DNA from: Auxenochlorella pyrenoidosa
Taxonomy: Eukaryota > Chlorophyta > Trebouxiophyceae > Chlorellales > Chlorellaceae
DNA length: 12,602 bases
Assembly (NCBI GenBank): GCA_001430745.1
Contig: KQ482046.1
Coordinates: forward strand, 235,073-247,674
Direction: 5' to 3'
This document shows, piece by piece, positions 1 to 7,169 of the stretch. The notes beneath the pieces are model-generated. The model did not search any database. It saw only the letters and a program-made list of their open reading frames with translations, and was not told where the DNA came from. A program made the position numbers and the translations under genes. Positions within the stretch are counted from its first letter, which is position 1. Each line of letters starts with the position of its first letter.

Positions 1-6
1 AACCCC

Positions 7-38
<32 letters not shown>
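7..38. repeat. CA dinucleotide microsatellite
   Basis: The window opens with about 16 CA units, with one CG interruption, ending directly in the CACAG acceptor of the first exon. It sits where a polypyrimidine tract would be expected and is likely length-polymorphic. Confidence 0.9.
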
Positions 39-39
<1 letters not shown>

Positions 40-1145
40 GCCAAGCTGGTGCTGGCGCTGGTGCGCGACCTGGCCGCCACCAGCGAGCGCACCCTGCGGC
101 TGCGCGCGCTGCTGCCCTCGCTCGACCTGGCGGCCCTGCTGGTGCAGTACCCCTGGATACTGGTGGAGCTCACGCCAGGGCAGGTGCACCCCTGGGTACT
201 GGTGGGCGTCACGCCAGCCCAGGCGCGCCCCAGAGCCTTGCCTTGGGGCACTGTGCCTGCGGGGCCTGGCGGCGCCTGCTGGCACAGCGCCCCTGGCGGC
301 AGGGTGCTGCCTGCGCCTGGCCCCCTCCTGCTTGTCCTCAGATTGCTGCTGGCTGCTGTGGCAGCAGACGGCTGAGGGCGGGGGCACGCGTTCCCCGCCT
401 GGGTGGCGCCAGGGCGCCGCCGCACCAATGATGCGTCGCAGGCCGCCCTCCCGGCCAGCCAGCGGAGGCACACCACCCCTTCGTTCCGGCCAAACTACTG
501 CCGTGCCCCCGGCTGGCCTTCCCCCTAATCCCACCCCACCCCCCTTGCCACCGCCCAGGTGGAGGCGCAGCTGGCCGCGCTGGCGGCCGCCCTGCCCGCC
601 AGCGTCGACGTTGAGCGGCTGGTGGCTGCCGAGCCCATGCTGCTGCGCGCCGACATCACGGCCGTGCTGGCGGAGCTGCGGCGGCTGCTGCCGGGGCGTG
701 ACCCTGTGGACCTCCTACTGGCAGACCCCTCGGGGGTGCTGGACATGCAGGCGGGTGCAGGCGTGCAGACTCACGCCCTGGGATGCCTGGCGTGCCTGCC
801 TGGGTGCCTGGGGCGCCCCGCGGCTGCGGGCTGTGCGACGCGCACCGCTGCGCTGCGTGCGAGGCGGGGCTGCGCGGCGGGGGCGACCCTGTCGCCCTGC
901 AGAGTGCAGGCGGCTGCTGCCTGCGACGCTGCGCCCTGCCGCCGCTGGTGCAGGTCTCCAGCCTCGGTGCTTTGGAGGGGAGGCGTGTGGGCAGGGCTCT
1001 GCACGGCATCTGCCCAAGGGCCCACGCTCCGGCACCCACCCCATGCGCGCGCCCATCCTTTCTGCTGGGGCCGCCCCTTCCACCCGTGCAGACCGCTGGC
1101 CTGAAGGCAAGTCTGGAGATCGATGACGGCATTCCGGCGGCTTGA
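40..1145 (+). CDS. 3' end of a helical-repeat protein gene (partial, three exons)
   Basis: I do not recognise the family with certainty. Three phase-0 exons join in frame: 40-183 (after a CACAG acceptor), 559-750 (after CCGCCCAG) and 1092-1145 (after CCGTGCAG, ending in TGA at 1143-1145). The product has a repeating pattern about 36 residues long: LP..D...L....P..L followed by a Leu/Ala-rich helix. Examples are LPSLDLAALLVQYPWIL, LPASVDVERLVAAEPMLL and LLPGRDPVDLLLADPSGVL. It ends in a short acidic tail, LEIDDGIPAA. Such alpha-helical repeats recall mTERF or other organellar RNA-binding solenoid proteins, but I see no diagnostic motif, so that is a guess. The donor at 184 (CAG|GTGCAC) was chosen because it gives the most regular repeat (PGQ joined to VEAQL). 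The donor at 751 has to be GC rather than GT to keep the phase. The N-terminus lies before the window. Confidence 0.6.
150..227 (+). repeat. 39-nt tandem duplication across a splice donor
   Basis: Two adjacent 39-nt units, 150-188 and 189-227, share the skeleton CCCCTGG.TACTGGTGG..TCACGCCAG..CAGG. Unit 1 carries the end of the exon and the probable GT donor at 184. Unit 2 lies in the intron, and its equivalent position (223) reads CAG|GCGCGC. Confidence 0.85.
751..1091 (+). other. Probable GC-AG intron in the helical-repeat gene
   Basis: The upstream exon ends ATG CAG in phase 0, followed by GCGGGT, and the only fitting downstream acceptor (CCGTGCAG, exon from 1092) is also phase 0. The nearest GT donor (GCGG|GTGCAG at 755) would leave phase 1 and break the frame. 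GC donors are a known minor class, but this one is less canonical than G|GCAAGT. Nothing else was recognised in these 341 nt. Confidence 0.45.
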
Positions 1146-1719
1146 GGGGCTTGAGGGCCCTCGTTGATACCCGGCTGTGGCGCGGCACTGCCGAGCAACG
1201 TTGCAGGGCGTGGAAGTGTCGTCCTGACTGCAAAAGCATCTTCCTGTTTGCTGCCGATTCTGCTGAGCAGCACGCGACGTGACCTGCGTCGAGGCAGTCT
1301 GGATGCAAGCGAATGTCGTGTTAGGCACATGCATGGGCGGGCGGGTGCTATCGCAGGAGATGCTGCGCCCACTGCTCCGGAATGCCGCGCCTGCCCGACA
1401 TGGAATCTCTCGGTGTAACATTAGGCTAGACCCAAGGCAGGCATAGCCGCTGTTGTGCCGCCCCACCCTTGGTGTTAAGGATCTCAAAGCGAGGGTGGCA
1501 TGCCCTCGAACCGGCATGGCCAGGCCTGGGAGAAGAGCAGGGGCTCCCTTGCGCCCCCTGCGCGGCAGAGCTGCGCAGAAGCTGATGTCAGCTTGAGCAG
1601 CCAGAAAAGCAGCTGGACCGTCCCATGCGGGTCCTTCGACAGCCCTGCCTCCCGCATTGCCTTCATTTCGCAGCGCAAGTCCTGCGGGCACGGCCGAGAA
1701 CACCCGGAACAAAAAACGC
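1146..1719. other. 3' UTR and intergenic region between genes 1 and 2
   Basis: No coding exon was recognised here. The first ~270 nt after the TGA are the likely 3' UTR, ending near the TGTAA at 1414. The rest, up to the ATG at 1720, must hold the promoter and 5' UTR of the thrombospondin-like gene. I see no convincing TATA box or Initiator. Confidence 0.6.
1414..1418 (+). terminator. TGTAA polyadenylation signal of gene 1
   Basis: TGTAA in the context CGGTGTAACATTAGG lies 269 nt after the stop codon at 1143-1145. TGTAA is the established polyadenylation element of chlorophyte algae, and it is rare in this GC-rich window (three + strand copies found), so its position here supports the gene 1 end. 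Confidence 0.7.
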
Positions 1720-1793
1720 ATGTCGAGGCGCCACGCGCTGCTCCTCGGCCTGGCCCTGGGGCTGGTGGTCCTGCTCTCTTGCAGCTCCGTGAG
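1720..1793 (+). other. Signal-peptide exon of the thrombospondin-like gene
   Basis: The exon encodes Met, two arginines, then a leucine/valine-rich core and SCSS before a GTGCGC donor at 1794. This is a classic secretory signal with a likely cleavage site around Cys21-Ser23. It ends in phase 2 (AG), completed by the G at 2211. The reading frame closes soon after the donor, so it is only 37 codons long if unspliced. Confidence 0.7.
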
Positions 1794-2409
1794 GTGCGCA
1801 CATGGCATGCGTAGCGCCCGGCCGTCTGGCTAAGCGCCCCATACCGCCGCCGCCGCCTCTGCCTCTGCCGTCCTGCTGAGGAAGGGCGTTGCGCACGACG
1901 CAGAATCGTCCACGGCAGTGCTGGAGGCCAAGATCCCCATCTGTCCATCATGTCACCCTCCACCACATGTCCTGGGCTGTCCCCTGCCTGCAGTGCCGAT
2001 GAGGAGGCTGCACTGGCTGCTGGCACAGGCCTGGCTCGGAAGCTGATGTGAGCCGGCAGCTTCCCGGGGCGCATCAGTACGGTACCAGCTCTGATTGTGG
2101 CTTGGCCCATTAGGACGGGCCGAGGAAGGCAGGATCATCACATGCAGAGTAATTCTGCCACACCAGGCTCACTGTACCCTCCGCGCTTCACACCCCCTAT
2201 GCTTGCGCAGGCGCGAGCCCAGCAGTGGCGGCGGCGGCGGCGGTGGTGGTGCGTCGCCAGCGCTTGTGGCGGCTGCCTGTCTGCTCACCTGCCTGCCTGC
2301 CTGCATGCATGCATGTATGCATGCATGTATGCATGCATGTATGCATGATGACTAACCACAGCCCGGGCCCTATGACTGCAGGTGAGGGCGAGAGTGGCGG
2401 TGGGGATGA

Positions 2410-2440
<31 letters not shown>

Positions 2441-5400
2441 AAGCGCCGCGACAGCGGTGAGTGCGTATGGGCGCAGTACCTTGGCTTGCCCCGTAGCGCT
2501 TGTGCAGGGTGCCACCCCACCCTGCTGGGCGTGGCCTGCAAGCACACAGGCAGCGCTTGCGCGCACTGCCGAGTGCGGTGTGCAGCTGCGCGGCCTGCAC
2601 TTCCCTGCTGACGATGCCCCTGCATTCCTACGTACTTGCATGGCCAGCGGCAGGCCCCGCCCCGAGGGCCCTGAGTTTCTGGGGCATGTTGACCCATGCT
2701 CTGGGCATGTTGTTTCTGCTATGTGCCCTGAGTGCAGATGGTGATGGCATCCCCGATAAGGAGGACGAAGACGATGACAATGGTGGGGGGGGGGAGGGTC
2801 GTGCATCAAAGGTCGCTCTGTTCTCCATGTGCTTGTGGCAAGTTGGGGGCGAGGCTGGGTCCAAGAACGGGCCTGGCAGTGACATCTCTGCCCGGCCTCT
2901 GGCCGCCTGGCCTTGGCCTGTGCATTGGGGAGCGCCCTGCTTGGCTCTGCAGGCAGGCAGACAGGGCGGCGGGCGGCGGCACAGGCAGCAGCCCCCCCAG
3001 GCACACCCCTGACCCCGCCTTGCTGTGGCAGCAGCCCCCTAATGCCTCTGTACCTTCGTGCCCCCTGCTCCTTGCCTGCCTAGATGGCATTCCTGATGAC
3101 AAGGATAAGGACTCTGATGGCGGTGAGCACCGGTGCAGGCAGCAGGAGGCGCGGGGGCAGCGGGGTGGGCGGCGGCACGCCTGCCGACAGCCCGGCGCGG
3201 CGCCCCGGTCTGCTGCTTGCCAAACGTCGACGCTACCCTGCGTGACCCGGCCCTGCTGTCTGCAGACGGCGTGGAGAACTGGGAGGACGAGTGAGTGCTG
3301 CAGAAGGGCGTGCCTGCCTGCAGGGGTGTGCCTGCCTGAGGGGTGTGCCTGCCTGAAAGGGGTGCCGCGCTTGGGGGCAGGGGAAGGCATGCAGGAGGCT
3401 TGCTCCGCCACAACCCCGCCTGGCAGGCGAGCTCTAAAAAGGCACCAGCCGGCCTGCTAATCCAGCACCTGCACAGGCACTGTCCGCGGACCACCCGACA
3501 TCTGCTAAGGATCTGAGGGGCACCGAACATTTTGTTTTGGCGGTGGATTTTCAAGAACTTTTCTCCCGCCCCCCCTCGAAAAGTGCATGCGCCGACTGCT
3601 GACCCGCCGGCCGCTCCTGTGCCCCTCCAGGGATCACGATACCGATGACGACGACCAGCCCGACCAGGAGGATGCGGACGATGGTGAGAGAGGAAGGGTT
3701 GGGGGTGCAGGCACAGGAGAAGGGTTGGGGGTGCAGCCGCAGCAGGGGGTGGGGGGTGGGGGTGGGGAGGGTCGGGGGCTGAACGCTGCCCGACCAGGAG
3801 GACGATGGTGAGAGAAGGGGCTCCAGCTGGGGGGTTGCAGCCGGAGGGAGGTTGGACCCCAGGCGCAGGCAGCAGGGCAGCCTGCCGCCGGGCTCCACAT
3901 AAGGCCCGCTTCCGGGAGGGCTGGGCGTGCTGTTCCACTGGCGTGCTCGAGCTGCTTGCTCAACCCTGGGCCCTCTGCCTGCTCCCCACGGTGTGCTGCA
4001 GATGGCGACGGGCGCAAGGGTGAGCGCCCTGCAGCTGCGCTGGAGGGCGTCGAAGACGGCCGCCCGGGGCGGTGGGCGGCTGGGTATTCCATCGGGGCAG
4101 GGCAGCCGGCAGCCGGCAGAGGCTTCGGCGTTCCTCTGCGCTGCTCCGAAGCGCCCCACACGCCGCCGCCGCGCCGCTGCCCCCCGCTGTGTGCCCCTCC
4201 AACAGACTGGAACGACCTGGACCACAACCAGGACGGCGACAAGTGGGTGGATGCTATCGACATTGATGGCAAGTCCTGCAGCTCCCCTGCCCCTCCCTTG
4301 CTGTACTTGGCAATGGATTTGTGCTTTTGGCCACCCCGCTCTGGTTGTGCTGGCCATGTGAAGCGGGCTGACAGGCGGCTGCGCACCACCGTGCAGTCTT
4401 CCGGGCGCTGCCAGCAAAGTGCTGGGAAGCGGGCAGACGGGAGCAGGCATGCGTGCAAACGTGGAGGGAAGGACTTGGTGCCGCGCAGTCGGCGGCAGCC
4501 CAGCCTGCCGGTGCTGCCCACGGGCCCAGCACCTCTCTGCATGCCTCTCTCCGAGGCGCGGCGCCCGGCCTGCTGCCCCCTGCAGATGACAACGATGGCA
4601 AGAAGGACTGGCAGGAGAGCGACGACTGGAACTTTGGCGGGCCCTGTGAGTCTCTCTTGTTTGGGCTGAAAGTCTGTCTATCCACAACGGAACTTGCGAC
4701 ACAGACAAAGTCACCAACTGCTGGCGCCCCCGCCCGCCATGCTGGCCTGCTATGTGCACATGTCTCCGGGCCCAGGGCCCAGGGTGCTTGTCTCTCTGCA
4801 GAGCCAGGCTCCCTGCCTTCCTCCCTTCACCACGGACCAAGCTGACAGATCCACGCCCCGCGCAGCCCCATGTCAACCTTGCCGCGTCCTGCAGCGCCCG
4901 ACACAGTTTCTGCTCAATGCAACAACCCCTCCTTCCCTGCAGGCGCCACCCTGAAGTGCCCCAACACCCAGATGTGCATCCTGGTCGTGAGTGCACCTGG
5001 AGGGTAGGGCTTGCTGGGGCAGAAACAAGGAGCTGGAGGCTCTGGCTGCCCGCCACCCTTCTTGCTCCTCGGCTTGACAGGTGCTTGCCAGCGTGTCCTC
5101 CCTGGCCCCTGCGCGATAACAAAAGCTGGCCTTGGCCGCATTGCTGAAGCCTCTGGCCAGCAGCGCACAGCACCTCGTCAGGTGTCGTTCTGCTGCAAGC
5201 AAGGCCTGTGGCGCTTTCAGAGGGTGCTAGATCTGGCGAGTCTGGACTCTAGGCGGGAAACCATCATGCTCACTCAGCTTCCTCCCTCTCCCCCTCCACA
5301 GGCGGGCAAGGCCTCGTGTGTCGATGCTCTGGCAGACACCGCCAACCCCTGCGCCGCCTCCACCTGCAAGAACGAAAAGAAGAAGTGTGTGCTGCAGGTG

Positions 5401-6334
5401 GGGCCCCCGCTGCCAATCCTGGGCGGTGGTGGTGGTGGGTGGGGTGGGTGCGTGGGTGGGTGGGTGGGGTGTGGCGGTCTGCCGTGACATGAGAGCTGCC
5501 CCGGGATCGCCCTGGACCGTGGGGAGCGGGGCAAGGAGCGCGCAGTCAAGCAGGGAAGGGCGATGGCACCAGCACCGCCAGCTGTGCGAGACCCATCCTT
5601 GCTTGCTTGTTTGGGCTTAAAGTCTGTCTAACCGCAACGGAACTTGCGACACAGACCCCCAAGAGACAGCTTGGGGCTGGGGAGAAGAAAACAGGGAGGG
5701 GGGACAGGGTGCAAGGGGATGCAGGGGAGTCCGAAGCTCAGACTGTACACAAAACGGGTCAGGTGGGGGGTGATGTGGGAGGCTGTTCAGAACCCGCCAG
5801 ATCTTGCGGTGCTGCCGAGGCATGAGGGGCGCCGCTGCTGCCGCGGACCAATGGCACCGAGCGGCTGGAGGTACCTGCCGCCTGTCCCCCACCAGTCACC
5901 GCTCACGTCCGTGCTGCCCCTCACACAGGAATGCCCCTCGTGCTTGCTCCCAACTTTTGTTGCAGGGCAACTTTGCCGTGTGCAAGCCCCTGTGCTTTGG
6001 CGTCACGTGCCAGGCTGGCCAGCGCTGCCGTGTGGTGGTGAGCGCCGCCACCGGGCCGCCGCTGCCGCTGGCATGCATGCCGTGCTGGGAACAGTGCCAG
6101 CGTGGGCATGCAGCGGCGCATGAACTGTGCCCTTGGGTGTGTATGTTTGCGCATGTTCCTGGCAAACTACAGGGCGCAGTATCGCCCAAGGCTGTCCGTG
6201 ACCTCTTGCCGCCACCGCTGCTGTCGACTGCTGGTGGCTGCTGCTGCTGACGGCAGGCCCCTTCCCGACCCTTGCACGGCCGCCTGCAGAGCGGCGCCGC
6301 CAAGTGCGTGCAGCACAGCCGCAAGTTTCTGTGA
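1720..6334 (+). CDS. Secreted protein with thrombospondin type 3-like and FOLN-like repeats
   Basis: Fourteen exons join without a frame break: 1720-1793, 2211-2248, 2382-2456, 2738-2782, 3084-3122, 3266-3290, 3631-3683, 4002-4019, 4206-4268, 4586-4645, 4943-4986, 5302-5397, 5966-6037, 6290-6334 (747 nt, 248 aa, stop TGA). Residues 1-24 are a signal peptide (MSRRHALLLGLALGLVVLLS). Residues about 28-57 hold two glycine runs. Residues about 61-160 are Asp-rich with repeated DGDGIPD, DGIPDDKDKDSDG and DWNDLDHNQDGDKW motifs, matching the Ca2+-binding thrombospondin type 3 consensus. Residues 164-240 hold three C-x4-C-x5/6-C-x8-C modules resembling the follistatin N-terminal (FOLN) motif. No transmembrane helix follows, so secretion to the wall or matrix is inferred. 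Exons 2 and 3, in low-complexity glycine sequence, are least certain. The short final exon could instead splice onward. Confidence 0.75.
1794..2210 (+). other. Intron 1 of the thrombospondin-like gene
   Basis: 417 nt between the GTGCGC donor and the GCTTGCGCAG acceptor. I recognise no coding exon, RNA gene or repeat in it. An extra short exon cannot be excluded, because exon 2 is identified only by phase and its Gly run. Confidence 0.5.
2211..2456 (+). other. Two glycine-run exons with GGC/GGT trinucleotide repeats
   Basis: Exon 2 (2211-2248) encodes REPSS then seven glycines. Exon 3 (2382-2456) encodes GEGESGGGDD, a run of ten glycines, then KRRDS. Both are GGC/GGT repeats (about 2228-2250 and 2411-2440). 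The branch-point-like TGACTAAC at 2349-2356, about 27 nt before the exon 3 acceptor, supports that splice site. The run probably acts as a flexible linker between the signal peptide and the acidic domain, and its length is likely variable between strains. Confidence 0.6.
2288..2342. repeat. (CTGC)n followed by three 12-nt GCATGCATGTAT units
   Basis: A CTGC run (2288-2306) passes into three exact 12-nt units at 2307-2318, 2319-2330 and 2331-2342. The units are alternating purine-pyrimidine and locally palindromic (GCATGC). They fill much of the 133-nt intron 2. Confidence 0.9.
3308..3360. repeat. 17-18-bp tandem repeat in intron 6
   Basis: Three consecutive units of (G)TGTGCCTGCCTG followed by CAGGG, AGGG or AAAGG (3308-3325, 3326-3342, 3343-3360) start 18 nt after the GTGAGT donor at 3291. 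Confidence 0.85.
3695..3780. repeat. G-rich tandem repeat and quadruplex-prone tract in intron 7
   Basis: Two ~27-nt units beginning GAAGGGTTGGGGGTGCAG are followed by at least six G runs of 3-6 bases at 3745-3778 separated by one or two bases. This is a strong G-quadruplex pattern on the + (RNA-like) strand. It lies between exon 7 and its partial duplicate. Confidence 0.7.
3789..3820 (+). pseudogene. Decayed copy of the exon 7 end and its splice donor
   Basis: The end of exon 7 with its donor (3659 onward: CCCGACCAGGAGGATGCGGACGATG|GTGAGAGA) recurs 130 nt downstream as CCCGACCAGGAGGACGATG|GTGAGAGA. The copy lacks GATGCG. It is out of frame with exon 7, so reading through to it would end in a stop just afterwards. 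It is probably a non-functional duplicate. Confidence 0.7.
4269..4585 (+). other. GC-AG intron 9 of the thrombospondin-like gene
   Basis: The exon ends ATT GAT G and is followed by GCAAGT, the canonical GC donor (G|GCAAGT). The downstream exon starts AT GAC AAC after CCCTGCAG, so phase 1 joins phase 1 to give GAT. The nearby GT (AA|GTCCTG) would give phase 2 and break the frame. Nothing else was recognised in these 317 nt. Confidence 0.75.
4656..4706 (+). repeat. 51-bp dispersed direct repeat, copy 1 (intron 10)
   Basis: It matches 5606-5656 at 48 of 51 positions. It starts CTTGTTTGGGCTGAAAGTC, ends GAACTTGCGACACAGAC, and begins 11 nt after the exon 10 donor. Confidence 0.9.
5421..5474 (+). 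other. G-quadruplex-prone tract in intron 12
   Basis: GGTGGT repeats lead into a series GGGTGGGGTGGGTGCGTGGG and further GGGT units about 24 nt after the donor at 5398. Many G runs of three or more with 1-3 nt loops lie on the RNA-like strand. Intron 12 (5398-5965, 568 nt) is the longest in this gene and also holds the 51-bp repeat copy 2. I see no exon in it. Confidence 0.75.
5606..5656 (+). repeat. 51-bp dispersed direct repeat, copy 2 (intron 12)
   Basis: Partner of 4656-4706, 950 bp downstream in the same orientation, with three mismatches. The similarity starts and stops abruptly, and neither copy has a coding role. Confidence 0.9.
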
Positions 6335-7097
6335 TCGCAGGCTGGTGCTGGCTGGTGCTGGTCCGGCAACGGTCTTGCCTCTCCACCTGCCAGGGGACAG
6401 TGGCCGCATCCTTCGCCATCCGCGGCGCTTTGTGGACGCACGAGACACCGTCCTGACCTTTTTCTGGGCTTTTGATTCATGGGCCCCTGCCGTCCCCGGT
6501 CTCCATTCCATAACACAAGCCCCACCTGAATGCGTCACTGCCCTCCTCCCATCCTATTGCTGCCTGGTTTGGGGCCGCCCATTGCTGGCCCCCCGGGCCT
6601 GTTGCCGCTGCCCACATGGTCGACTGTCCTGGTTCCAGCCGTCCACAGGCACGCTGCCGCTGCCGCATCTGCTGGCCTGTGCCTTCTCTGCGGGCCTTGT
6701 GGCCCCCAACCAGCATCTTCGGTTTGCCACCTTTTCTGCTACTGCGGCAGCACCTGCCTTGGCATCATGATGGGCCTCCACTTGCAGCATGAAGTCATAC
6801 GCTGCAGCGGGTGCCTAGGGATCCACTTTGTGGGTTCTGGCTCTTCCTGGTCAAAGAACTGCGTTCAGGGAACCTCTTGCCGCACAGCCCTAAGGGGGAC
6901 CAGGGATGCGGGTGCTCACTGGCTTGGCAGTACGCGCCGCTCCAGCCAGCGCTGCCGCCGGATCGGCGAGGGCGCCAGGTCAGGCCCTTTGGAGGGAAGA
7001 TCTCCTGCGACCGTCCTGACGCGCTGTCAACTTCCACACAATCAGGTTGCCGAACTGGCGCCCGAGGCCGGAAGGCCTTCTGCGTCGGAGTCTTGCG
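6335..7097. other. Intergenic region between genes 2 and 3
   Basis: 763 nt from the TGA at 6332-6334 to the ATG at 7098. It should contain the 3' UTR of the thrombospondin-like gene and the promoter and 5' UTR of the receptor kinase. I find no TGTAA, no clear TATA box and no supported exon. An open frame crosses much of it, but it lacks splice-phase and motif support. A short GCTGGTGCTG duplication sits at about 6340-6360. Confidence 0.55.
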
Positions 7098-7169
7098 ATG
7101 GGGAAGGAGAGCTACACTGCTGGCCTCCTGGCCGTGTTGGCGCTCCTCGCGCACCCTTGCAGCACCCAG
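7098..7169 (+). other. Signal-peptide exon of the receptor kinase
   Basis: MGKESYTAGLLAVLALLAHP followed by CSTQ: one lysine, a hydrophobic core and a small-residue cleavage region. The exon ends exactly there in phase 0 at CAG|GTCAGC. It is the main reason for treating this as a separate gene from the upstream thrombospondin-like one. The ATG context is TTGCGATGGG. Confidence 0.65.

Larger units (their letters stand above)
2738..4645 (+). other. Thrombospondin type 3-like Ca2+-binding repeat block (seven exons)
   Basis: Exons 4-10 join into about 100 residues of Asp/Asn/Gly: DGDGIPDKEDEDDDN, DGIPDDKDKDSDG, DGVENWEDE, DHDTDDDDQPDQEDADD, DGDGRK, DWNDLDHNQDGDKWVDAIDID and DDNDGKKDWQESDDW. In thrombospondins and similar bacterial and algal proteins, such D-x-D-x-D-G-x-x-D loops wrap Ca2+ ions; binding is inferred from that. 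Nearly every exon starts by completing an Asp codon (G|AT or G|AC, phase 1). One exon is only 18 nt (4002-4019), flanked by CTGCAG and GTGAGC. The 3' part, with W-N-D and D-W-N-F, departs from the consensus. Confidence 0.8.
4943..6307 (+). other. Three FOLN-like cysteine modules (exons 11-14)
   Basis: Joined exons 11-14 give C-ATLK-C-PNTQM-C-x8-C (residues 164-184), C-AAST-C-KNEKKK-C-x8-C (195-216) and C-FGVT-C-QAGQR-C-x8-C (220-240). This spacing matches the first four cysteines of the follistatin N-terminal (FOLN) module found in follistatin, agrin and SPARC-like proteins. The final C-x-C cysteine of that family is missing in all three. Each module is cut by a phase-0 intron exactly three residues after its third cysteine (ILV|AGK, VLQ|GNF, RVV|SGA). 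Twelve cysteines, two disulfides per module, suit a secreted protein. Confidence 0.7.

Noticed and set aside
771..1808. 345-codon open frame on the minus strand
   Set aside because: It overlaps the last exon and 3' UTR of gene 1 and the signal-peptide exon of gene 2. The composition is unlike a real protein and no motif is seen.
2288..2342. CRISPR-like array
   Set aside because: The units are directly adjacent 12-mers without spacers in a eukaryotic intron, so this is a microsatellite.
3551..5173. 540-codon open frame on the minus strand
   Set aside because: It is antisense to seven well-supported exons and their introns. Its product is low-complexity Pro/Ala/Arg/Ser typical of GC-rich shadow frames, with no domain seen.
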